A DNA stretch of 64,000 nucleotides from BJGO01 sp964640655 (GTDB lineage: Bacteria; Bacteroidota; Bacteroidia; Chitinophagales; UBA10324): the NCBI GenBank assembly GCA_964640655.1, contig CAZXFT010000002.1, positions 124,001-188,000 on the forward strand, read 5' to 3'. Positions within the stretch are counted from its first letter, which is position 1, and each line of letters starts with the position of its first letter. The position numbers and the translations under genes were made by a program. Below are positions 55,299 to 62,558 of the stretch, in pieces. The notes under the pieces are model-generated. The model worked only from the letters and a program-made list of their open reading frames with translations. It had not been told where the DNA came from and ran no database searches.

Positions 55299-55802
55299 AT
55301 GCAATACAAAGCACGTGTAAACGATAAATCAGAGTTCTCCATTGAACAAAATGGTGCAGAATGGTTGGTAAATGGCACACCTCAGCATTGGGATATGAAA
55401 TGTGTGGATGACACACGCATGCACCTGATTCATAATAATCAGTCTTATACCGCAGAGATAGTTTCCATAAACAAGGAGGAAAAAACAGTTCAGCTAAAAA
55501 TCAACAACCAACAGTTCAATATACAACTTACCGATCGATTTGACGCACTATTGAAGCAACTGGGTATGGGTGCTTCAACATCTGCTAAACTGAACGACCT
55601 AAAGGCTCCGATGCCTGGGCTTGTAGTTAAAGTGTTGGTACAACCGGGAGATAACGTGAGTAAAGGAGATGCTTTGCTTGTACTTGAAGCCATGAAAATG
55701 GAAAATATGATAAAAGCTTCAGGTAGCGGAAAAGTGAAAACCATAAAAATGGCTGCCGGCTCAAAAGTGGAGAAAGGTGAACTGTTGATGCAGTTCGAAT
55801 AA
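55299..55802 (+). CDS. Biotin/lipoyl carrier protein (carboxylase BCCP-type)
   Basis: This is a 167-residue protein. The C-terminal 75 residues are a biotinyl domain: LKAPMPGLVVKVLVQPGDNV and the biotin-accepting Lys in VLEAMKMENM, then VEKGELLMQFE. The first 80 residues are a beta-rich segment of its own. The AMKM context and the layout fit the carrier of acyl-CoA carboxylases (propionyl- or methylcrotonyl-CoA type) rather than a 2-oxoacid dehydrogenase. The carboxylase subunits are not in this window. The gene stands alone between the divergent M1 peptidase and the convergent cyclophilin, whose stop codon directly abuts its own. Confidence 0.88.
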   Translation: MQYKARVNDKSEFSIEQNGAEWLVNGTPQHWDMKCVDDTRMHLIHNNQSYTAEIVSINKEEKTVQLKINNQQFNIQLTDRFDALLKQLGMGASTSAKLNDLKAPMPGLVVKVLVQPGDNVSKGDALLVLEAMKMENMIKASGSGKVKTIKMAAGSKVEKGELLMQFE

Positions 55803-56498
55803 TTATTTTATAGGTTGTCCGTACTTCTTCTGAAAAGCTTTTTCGGACATAGGTTTCAAGTCACTCAGCATTTGTATCACCACATCATCAACCGGACGAT
55901 CGTAAGCTCCTGTTTTTACTGATGCTATTGAATCAACAACATTCAAACCAATCAGTACTTCGCCATAAACAGTATAGTTCATATCAAGGTGTGGTGTACC
56001 ACCAATCTGCTTATAGGCTTCGCGCTGAGCCGGTGAAAATTTTATTTTTAACTTGGATTCAAAAGCATCAATCTCAGCATCAGTTAATTTTTTCCCTTGA
56101 ACAATATAAAACTGACAACCGCTGGAAGCTTTCTCGGCATTGTTGTCACGTGCGGCGGCTAATGCGCCTTTCTTATGGAACAAATTAGTGTTGAACTCAG
56201 CAGGTACCCTGTAACCCACATCGCCATTACCTAATGCCTGCCCGGGCTTGGCATTCTTCGAATCAGGATCACCACCTTGAATCATAAAATTTTTTATCAC
56301 ACGGTGAAATAGAGTTCCGTTATAAAATCCTTCGCGTACCAACTTTAAAAAGTTGTCGCGATGTTTTGGTGTTTCATTGTACAGGCGAAGATTGATTGCA
56401 CCAAATTTGGTGGTCATAGACACGATATAAATTTTTTCTTTCGGTTTATCGAAAGACAAAAGGAAAACAGGAATTAAGAGTAACAGTATTTTTTTCAT
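55803..56498 (-). CDS. Peptidyl-prolyl cis-trans isomerase (cyclophilin type), secreted
   Basis: This is a 231-residue protein. The signal peptide MKKILLLLIPVFLLSF places it in the periplasm, and no lipobox Cys is visible. The cyclophilin core has FGAINLRLYNETPKHRDNFL, the catalytic stretch FHRVIKNFMIQGGD, then LGNGDVGYRVPAEF and GCQFYIVQGKKL. The YTVYGEVLIGLNVVDSI segment closes the barrel. An insertion of about 25 residues before it (FSPAQREAYKQIGG) is common in Bacteroidota members. It helps folding of exported proteins by proline isomerisation. It has a clear promoter upstream. Confidence 0.94.
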   Translation of the reverse strand: MKKILLLLIPVFLLSFDKPKEKIYIVSMTTKFGAINLRLYNETPKHRDNFLKLVREGFYNGTLFHRVIKNFMIQGGDPDSKNAKPGQALGNGDVGYRVPAEFNTNLFHKKGALAAARDNNAEKASSGCQFYIVQGKKLTDAEIDAFESKLKIKFSPAQREAYKQIGGTPHLDMNYTVYGEVLIGLNVVDSIASVKTGAYDRPVDDVVIQMLSDLKPMSEKAFQKKYGQPIK

Positions 56499-56515
56499 AA
56501 TGCTAAAATGTGCTA

Positions 56516-56542
56516 CAAAAGTAATACGTGATTCAGGTTCAA
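56516..56542 (-). promoter_or_regulatory. Bacteroidota promoter for the cyclophilin gene
   Basis: On the minus strand TTG (56542-56540), a 16-base spacer and TACTTTTG (56523-56516), 17 bases before the ATG. The spacer is slightly shorter than usual. Confidence 0.55.
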
Positions 56543-56562
56543 TCAGATTAGATATTCACGCT

Positions 56563-56922
56563 TTAATAATCCATTTCTTCAAAGTACATAAGGATATGCT
56601 CCTTTAAAAAATCTTCCTGTTCTTTCAGATTCAATGCAGGCAAAGGTTTCTGGATGCTCCAGTGAGGCCATCCTTCCTGATCTAAATAATCTAATTGATA
56701 ATAACCTGAACGACTTAATACGGCACAAGTGGCAATGTGCATTAGATCCTGTTTCTCTTCCTTACTGAATTTTTCCTGCACACGTCCGAGTTCGCGAACG
56801 CCAATTAACAATAACACGGCATTCAAGTCAGGTGCTTTACCAAATTGCTCGCGCAATTTTTTTCTTAACTCTAACCAGCGTTGATGCACAGGTAAATTCA
56901 AATTACGATACAACTCGCTCAT
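56563..56922 (-). CDS. Conserved hypothetical protein linked to the omega-amidase
   Basis: This 119-residue soluble protein is rich in charged helices. A family name is not known to me. Recurrent stretches are LRKKLREQFGKAPDLNAVLLLIGVRELG and HIATCAVLSRSGYYQLDYLDQEGWPHW. The gene overlaps the end of the omega-amidase gene by 4 bases (ATGA), which indicates coupled translation, and similar small proteins are commonly seen beside nitrilase-type genes in Bacteroidota as far as I recall. It has no signal peptide, membrane segment or cysteine motif. A role in the same metabolic step is a guess from position. Confidence 0.75.
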   Translation of the reverse strand: MSELYRNLNLPVHQRWLELRKKLREQFGKAPDLNAVLLLIGVRELGRVQEKFSKEEKQDLMHIATCAVLSRSGYYQLDYLDQEGWPHWSIQKPLPALNLKEQEDFLKEHILMYFEEMDY

Positions 56923-57692
56923 AGTTCTATCTTAAATACATCAGCATCGTTCAAAAAAGGCAAATCCTTACGCACTTGTTCTAACTCAGATAGGGAGAAT
57001 AGGTGTTGCATCATACACTCATCGTCTACTTGCTCATCGAGCACTTCTCCCTTGGGACCAATAAACAAGGAGCCTCCATTATGGTAAATATCATTGCCGT
57101 CTTTACCAACTCTATTTACTGCGGCTACATAACATTGGTTTTCTATGGCACGTGCTATTAACAATTGCTTCCAGGCATATATACGGCGCTCAGGCCAGTT
57201 GGCTATAATCAGAAGCAAGTGATAATCCTGTTTATTGCGCAGCCAAACCGGAAACCGCAAATCGTAGCATATAGCACAACGAATGCGAAAGCCTCTCCAT
57301 GAAACAGTTAATATATCATTGCCTGCGGTGTAATGTTTTTGTTCATCGCCTAAGCTGAAGAGATGTCTTTTATTGTAAGAAAAAATATGTCCATCAGGTT
57401 GAACCCACAGAAAACGATTGTAGAATTTATAACCTTCCTTCATCATTAATGAACCACATATTGCTGCATCTTTAGCAGCAGCCCATTTTTTCATATGTTG
57501 CACTGCTTGTCCGTTCATGTCTTCAGCAAATAATTCCGGCTGCATAGAAAAACCGGTGCTGAACATTTCGGGGAGAACGATAACGTCGGTGTTGGATAAG
57601 GCATTTACTTTTTCATCGAACATCTTTATGTTAGCTTTTGCATTTTCCCAATGCAATTCGCTTTGAATCATCGTCAAGCGTAGCGTACTCAT
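56919..57692 (-). CDS. Omega-amidase (nitrilase family, YafV-like)
   Basis: This 257-residue protein of the carbon-nitrogen hydrolase family has the catalytic Glu (LPEMFSTGFSM), Lys (YNKRHLFSLG) and Cys (RCAICYDLRFPVW) in the expected order. The short length and the YNKRHLF stretch fit the YafV/omega-amidase branch rather than NAD synthase or aliphatic amidase. It should hydrolyse alpha-ketoglutaramate, the product of glutamine transamination, to 2-oxoglutarate and ammonia, pulling transamination forward. The aminotransferase gene directly upstream (3 bases) supports this. Cytoplasmic. Confidence 0.9.
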   Translation of the reverse strand: MSTLRLTMIQSELHWENAKANIKMFDEKVNALSNTDVIVLPEMFSTGFSMQPELFAEDMNGQAVQHMKKWAAAKDAAICGSLMMKEGYKFYNRFLWVQPDGHIFSYNKRHLFSLGDEQKHYTAGNDILTVSWRGFRIRCAICYDLRFPVWLRNKQDYHLLLIIANWPERRIYAWKQLLIARAIENQCYVAAVNRVGKDGNDIYHNGGSLFIGPKGEVLDEQVDDECMMQHLFSLSELEQVRKDLPFLNDADVFKIEL

Positions 57693-57695
57693 CTC

Positions 57696-58853
57696 CTATT
57701 TAATTTTTATCAGCCTTTCAATGGCAGCATCTAATGTGTCTTTCTTTTTGGCAAAACAAAAACGTAACATCTTCTGATCGTATGGTTTGCTGTAGAAAAC
57801 GGATATTGGAACAGAAGCCACTTTAACATCTTTTGTCAAACGAACAGCATAGTCGGTGTCTTTCTCGTTGCTCATACCTTTGTAACTTACCAACTGAAAG
57901 TAACTACCCGAAGCAGGTTTAAACTGAAAACGTGTTTGTTTCAGCATATTGCAGAAGTAATCACGCTTCTCCTGATAAAAACCACTCAGCGCCAGATAAA
58001 GATTTTTGTTACGCATAATTTCTTCAAAAGCATATTGATAAGGCGTGTTTACACTAAACACAATGTATTGATGCACTTTTCTGAATTCCTTCATCAATTC
58101 AGCAGGAGCTATACAGTATCCCATTTTCCAGCCGGTATTGTGATAGGTTTTGCCAAAAGAATACACCACAAAGCTGCGCTCTGCTAAACCCGGATAGCGC
58201 AATACACTTTCATGTTGCAACCCGTCGTAGATGATGTGCTCATAAACTTCATCACTGAGTATAATGATGTTCGTTTCGCGAATGATACGCTCTAACTGTT
58301 GCATATCGCTTTTGGTCAACACGCTGCCTGTTGGATTATGCGGTGTGTTAATCATAATCATTCGTGTACGGTTGGTGATAGATTTTTTTACCTGTTCCCA
58401 GGGTATCTTGTAATCAGGGGCTTCCAGCTTAATATATTTGGGAATACCCTTGCAGAGTTCTATTGCTGGTGCATAACTGTCGTATGCAGGTTCAAATACA
58501 ATCACTTCATCGTTTTCCTCTATAACTGCTGTAATCGCTGCATATATTGCCTCAGTGCCGCCAGGAGTAATCGTTATTTCTGTATCGGGGTTAATGTTGC
58601 AGTTGTGTAGCGAAAGAACTTTTTCGGCTATGCGTTCACGCAACGAAAGCAAACCCGGCATCGGCGCGTATTGATTAAATCCTTTGCGCACATATTCATC
58701 CACCTTCCGCATCAACTCTTCAGTGCACAAAAAATCGGGAAATCCCTGAGAAAGGTTAATGGCCTTGTGTTCATTAGCCAGTGCCGACATCACAGTGAAT
58801 ATAGTGGTGCCTGCCTGTGGCAGTTTACTTTTGATATATCCGGGAAACTTCAT
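57696..58853 (-). CDS. Methionine/glutamine-type aminotransferase (YbdL-like)
   Basis: This 385-residue fold-type I PLP enzyme has NLSQGFPDFLC, TPGGTEAIYAAI, MIMINTPHNPTGSVLT, ILSDEVYEHIIYDG and the Schiff-base Lys in VVYSFGKTYHNTGWKMGY. The features agree with E. coli YbdL, which transaminates methionine and 4-methylthio-2-oxobutyrate. With glutamine as donor and the omega-amidase gene immediately downstream it forms the last step of methionine salvage. The rest of the salvage pathway is not present here. Kynurenine aminotransferase activity is a family alternative. Confidence 0.9.
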   Translation of the reverse strand: MKFPGYIKSKLPQAGTTIFTVMSALANEHKAINLSQGFPDFLCTEELMRKVDEYVRKGFNQYAPMPGLLSLRERIAEKVLSLHNCNINPDTEITITPGGTEAIYAAITAVIEENDEVIVFEPAYDSYAPAIELCKGIPKYIKLEAPDYKIPWEQVKKSITNRTRMIMINTPHNPTGSVLTKSDMQQLERIIRETNIIILSDEVYEHIIYDGLQHESVLRYPGLAERSFVVYSFGKTYHNTGWKMGYCIAPAELMKEFRKVHQYIVFSVNTPYQYAFEEIMRNKNLYLALSGFYQEKRDYFCNMLKQTRFQFKPASGSYFQLVSYKGMSNEKDTDYAVRLTKDVKVASVPISVFYSKPYDQKMLRFCFAKKKDTLDAAIERLIKIK

Positions 58854-58970
58854 CAGGAGTACATTCGGTTCAATAGTTCCGCTTGCAATTTATCAAAATA
58901 TTAACGCGGCATCTCTTTCCGTCGTGCTTCATCAATTTTTGTTTCTTTGCGCAACTTTTTTAGACCCCCG

Positions 58971-60056
58971 ATGCAAAGCAACAACTACGCCGTGATTATG
59001 GCAGGCGGCATTGGCAGCCGTTTCTGGCCGCTTAGCCGTAGTGGATACCCAAAGCAATTTCTTGATGTGCTGGGCACCGGCAAGTCGCTGTTGCGCCAGA
59101 CATTCGACCGCTTTGCTACTTTTATTTTGCCTGAAAATATATATGTCATAGGCAATGACAACTACCGCGATTTAATCAAACAGCAGATACCTCAACTGCA
59201 CGAAGCCAATATCATCAGCGAACCTGCCCGTAAAAACACTGCACCTTGTGTGGCATATGCGGTTTACAAGTTGACTGCCCTGAATGAGCATGCCAACATC
59301 ATCATCTCACCATCAGATCATGTTATTTTGAACGAAGATATTTTTCGTCAAACTGTTGAATCGGGTTTCACCATTGCCGAAACCGATGATGTGTTATTGA
59401 CCCTGGGAATTCGGCCTACAAGACCCGATACCGGCTACGGTTATATTCAGTTTCACGAAGAATCGGAGAGCCTTGGTGCATATAAGGTGCGCACCTTTGT
59501 TGAAAAACCTACACTCGAAATAGCTAAGCAGTTTTATCAAAGCGGCGATTACCTCTGGAATGCAGGGATATTTATTGCCAATGTTAAGAACTGGCAGCGC
59601 GCATTTAATCTTTTTCTGCACGAACTTCACGAGTTATTTGCCGAAGGTCGAAAGGTTTACAACACTACCAAAGAAGCATCATTTATTGAAAGTGTTTATA
59701 TGCAATGCCCTAATGTTTCCATAGACATTGCTATTATGGAAAAGGCAAAAAATGTGATGGTAATCCCTGCAAAATTCGGCTGGACAGATCTGGGAACCTG
59801 GGCTTCCTTATATACTGTTCACACTAAAGATTATCTGCACAATGCAGTAAACAATGAAAAGAATGTCATGGTATATGACACTAATAATTGTATGGTGCAC
59901 GTGCCTGATACGAAATTAGTAGTTCTTCAGGGACTGGATGATTACATCGTAATTGACACACCTGATGTATTGCTTGTTTGTCAAAAAACAAAAGAGCAGG
60001 AGATTAAAAACATCGTGAGTGATATCAAGAGATTGAAAGGGGACAAGTATTTGTAG
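58971..60056 (+). CDS. Mannose-1-phosphate guanylyltransferase
   Basis: This 361-residue protein starts at the ATG at 58971; an in-frame TTG upstream is unlikely. It shows the nucleotidyltransferase signature MAGGIGSRFWPLSRSGYPKQFLD, then ISPSDHVI, GYGYIQF and FVEKPTLEIA, and an FGWTDLGTWASLY segment. It makes GDP-mannose from mannose-1-phosphate and GTP for capsule, O-antigen or protein glycosylation. It is the single-domain type without the phosphomannose isomerase half. A TTTCTTTG at 58942-58949 resembles a -7 box with one mismatch. Confidence 0.95.
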   Translation: MQSNNYAVIMAGGIGSRFWPLSRSGYPKQFLDVLGTGKSLLRQTFDRFATFILPENIYVIGNDNYRDLIKQQIPQLHEANIISEPARKNTAPCVAYAVYKLTALNEHANIIISPSDHVILNEDIFRQTVESGFTIAETDDVLLTLGIRPTRPDTGYGYIQFHEESESLGAYKVRTFVEKPTLEIAKQFYQSGDYLWNAGIFIANVKNWQRAFNLFLHELHELFAEGRKVYNTTKEASFIESVYMQCPNVSIDIAIMEKAKNVMVIPAKFGWTDLGTWASLYTVHTKDYLHNAVNNEKNVMVYDTNNCMVHVPDTKLVVLQGLDDYIVIDTPDVLLVCQKTKEQEIKNIVSDIKRLKGDKYL

Positions 60057-60083
60057 TTGATTTAATAATCCAACAAAACTTAC

Positions 60084-60422
60084 TCATCCAAAACTCCAAT
60101 GACTTGTGGACATTGCTATTCCGTATAATAATGCAAAACCAAGTACCCCTAAAATTATGACTATTATAGAAATAAAATTTGCTTTTAACCACACCCTAAA
60201 TTTTGTTTCAATAGGTTTAGAATACTGAGTAAACATAACTACAAGTGCACTGCTCACTATTGCCGCTAAAAAAAGTAAAACATAATATAGAGTGCCCATG
60301 CTATATTCATCGGGTCTTAAGGCTTCCCCAAATTCTACATTTTCACTCAACAAATAAACTGTACTAATTGAAACCGAAGTGCTTAATAAATACGTAATCT
60401 TTAATGGCACTTTCTCTTTCAT
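60084..60422 (-). CDS. Small three-helix membrane protein of unknown function
   Basis: This 112-residue protein has three hydrophobic helices (about 8-26, 44-66 and 83-105) joined by short loops; the first loop is acidic. I do not recognise it. It begins 20 bases after the stop of the SBBP-repeat protein gene on the same strand, so the two are probably co-transcribed. It converges on the mannose-1-phosphate guanylyltransferase gene with 27 bases between stops and no hairpin. Confidence 0.65.
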   Translation of the reverse strand: MKEKVPLKITYLLSTSVSISTVYLLSENVEFGEALRPDEYSMGTLYYVLLFLAAIVSSALVVMFTQYSKPIETKFRVWLKANFISIIVIILGVLGFALLYGIAMSTSHWSFG

Positions 60423-60442
60423 TAGCTCTCTCAGTTTGAATA

Positions 60443-62092
60443 CTATTCCTTAACTATTTTAACCGTCTCGTTATGCTTATCATTCTCGAGCCTAAGAAAA
60501 TAAAATCCTGATGAAAGCCCGTTTGCGCAGATTAACTTATCTGTTTCACCTGTCATAACAGTTTGCCCTAAAGTATTCATCAAGATATACCGGGTTCTTG
60601 ATCCTAGATTGTCTATTATTATGAAATCCTTTACAGGGTTCGGATAAACATGAACTCGTGAGTGCTCATAATTATTTTTCTCAATTCCGGTTATCGGATC
60701 ACTGCTAAATTTTAATATGAACGAACTTGTTTTCTGAGAGATAGCAATAAACTCCCCATTATCAATGTCCAAGTCAACAGTGTCGTTAAAAGTTCCGGTA
60801 AGAAATATGTTATCAGTAGCATCAATTTTAATATCTCTGATAGCGTCAACATTGCCTGACCCCCCAATTTGTTTTGCCCAAAGAAAACTTCCTGCACTAT
60901 TCAGTTTTGTTAAGAATGCATCTGTGCCGCCATTGGAGATTAACGATAACCCACCAAACATTGCAGTACTGCTAAAACTACCGGTAACATATATGCTTCC
61001 TTCACTGTCCATCACTATATTCCCTCCTGCATCAGTCGAGGAGCCACCTGCTTTTACAGCCCACACAAAATCACCATCAGTTGTTAACTTCAAAATATAT
61101 ACATCTCTGTCACTTCCTCCTGTTGTGGAAAGATAAAAGGTGTCTGCAGAAGCTGTGCTTGGATTAAAGTCAACTACTCCAGAAAACAACCCGGTAACAT
61201 AGATATTTCCTGAACCATCAAGTACAAGCCCATTCCCAAAATCAAGAGTTGTTCCGCCAATTCCCTTTACCCAGATTAAATCACCGTCGCTGTTAAACTT
61301 TATGACAAATGCATCTTCATTTCCATTGGTTGGTAAAATACCCATACCCCATGAATATCCGGTAACATATACGTTGCCATCATTATCAACTGCAATGTCA
61401 TTGCCCAATGCTACCTGATTAGTGGGGGCATATCTTCTTGACCATATGGTATCTCCCTGTGGGTTGATTTTGTATACAATAAAGTCATTTACATAGATGC
61501 CTGTTGTATAAATATTTCCGTCAGTGTCCATATCAATGGCATTATAAGTATCTCTACCACCTCCTCCGGTTCTTTTAGCCCATTGTAATTCGTTATTACT
61601 GTTCAGTTTTGAAATAAAACAATCGCTTTGTCCGGCAGAAATCATATTAAAAGTAGCTCCGGGAGCGGGGTTAAAATCGGTGGTATCAAAAAAATATCCT
61701 GCTACATAAATATTATCAGTGGCATCTGAGATTAAAGCAGTCCCTTTATCCTGCTTACCGTATGCAGATCCCATACTATAAGCGTAACTAAAATTTCCAT
61801 TATTGTCTAAGCGTGAAACAAAAATGTCACCGTACAATGTATCTGACGAAATCATATGATACACACCAGGTCCTGGATCAAAGTCTGTAGAGTCCCGTAA
61901 AAATGAACCTGTAGTATATACAAAGCCATTGGCATCAACTTCTAGGGCACCTGACTGAATGTAGCCCTTGCCTCCCAATATCTTTGCCCATTGAAGAAAT
62001 AAATCCTGCGCAGTAGCATCTATTGAAAATAAAATAAGAATACTTTGCAGAAGTAATCGATATGTCGAGAATAAACTAAATGATAATTTCAC
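60443..62092 (-). CDS. SBBP-repeat beta-propeller protein with T9SS sorting domain
   Basis: This is a 549-residue protein. The signal peptide is near FSTYRLLLQSILILFSIDATAQ. The body is about nine SBBP repeats of roughly 45 residues, each with a GNIYVTGxF strand, an acidic DFNPxxG loop and an FLxKLxxxGxFxWAKxxG strand, which should form a beta-propeller. The Asp/Asn-rich loops could bind calcium. The C-terminus carries a type A T9SS sorting domain starting VYPNPVKDF. The protein is exported and surface-attached or released; its function is unknown. It is the fourth clear T9SS cargo protein in the window. Confidence 0.9.
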   Translation of the reverse strand: MKLSFSLFSTYRLLLQSILILFSIDATAQDLFLQWAKILGGKGYIQSGALEVDANGFVYTTGSFLRDSTDFDPGPGVYHMISSDTLYGDIFVSRLDNNGNFSYAYSMGSAYGKQDKGTALISDATDNIYVAGYFFDTTDFNPAPGATFNMISAGQSDCFISKLNSNNELQWAKRTGGGGRDTYNAIDMDTDGNIYTTGIYVNDFIVYKINPQGDTIWSRRYAPTNQVALGNDIAVDNDGNVYVTGYSWGMGILPTNGNEDAFVIKFNSDGDLIWVKGIGGTTLDFGNGLVLDGSGNIYVTGLFSGVVDFNPSTASADTFYLSTTGGSDRDVYILKLTTDGDFVWAVKAGGSSTDAGGNIVMDSEGSIYVTGSFSSTAMFGGLSLISNGGTDAFLTKLNSAGSFLWAKQIGGSGNVDAIRDIKIDATDNIFLTGTFNDTVDLDIDNGEFIAISQKTSSFILKFSSDPITGIEKNNYEHSRVHVYPNPVKDFIIIDNLGSRTRYILMNTLGQTVMTGETDKLICANGLSSGFYFLRLENDKHNETVKIVKE

Positions 62093-62558
62093 AAGAGTTG
62101 ATTTTATTTGATTTGAAAATTAATAAACTAAACTGAACTAAATTGATTTAGCTCAAGTCTATTCAGTTTAAGTGAACACAACATAACAACCGAGTCATTT
62201 GGTAATTGATGAATAACCCATTCATAGTAGTAACCGGCAATTCCTGATTCTCCATTTCCTTTCAGAGAAAGTGCTTGCCCTTAACAATTCATTTCACTGA
62301 GAACAAGTAAAAACTAAGATGACGCACTTTTTCATTGCTGCAAAAATTTAAGTGTGTTGCTTGAACGCAGTGTCCTGTAATGCTCATAATTTCCAAAGTA
62401 AATGAATGAGGATTAATTCACTGCATACATCTATAACAGAATTTTTTTAAGCCAACAAAAACAAATCCCCAAAAAACCATCCATCAACAATCAAAATCAT
62501 TACTTTTGCGCCACCTAAAAATCCGCTTATAGCGGAAATCACTTAAAATCAAACTATT
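62093..62558. other. 466-base intergenic region between SBBP gene and atpD
   Basis: No gene is visible. It holds a 9-bp inverted repeat (62129-62137 with 62162-62170, TAAACTGAA) near the SBBP start, an atpD promoter box (62501-62508) and a 6-bp hairpin (62522-62527 with 62531-62536) in the atpD leader. The rest, 62171-62480, shows nothing that I can name. Confidence 0.7.
62501..62508 (+). promoter_or_regulatory. Bacteroidota -7 box for atpD
   Basis: TACTTTTG, an exact TAnnTTTG match, 50 bases before the atpD ATG. A small stem-loop (TCCGCT-TAT-AGCGGA) lies in the leader. No TTG at normal -33 spacing. Confidence 0.6.

Noticed and set aside
55212..55304. Longer start for the M1 peptidase at 55304
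   Set aside because: The extension would run back over the start of the divergent biotin-carrier gene and would bury the lipoprotein signal that starts at 55211.
62129..62170. Terminator or attachment site in the spacer before atpD
   Set aside because: The 9-bp inverted repeat has a 24-base loop and no T run, and no integrase is present.
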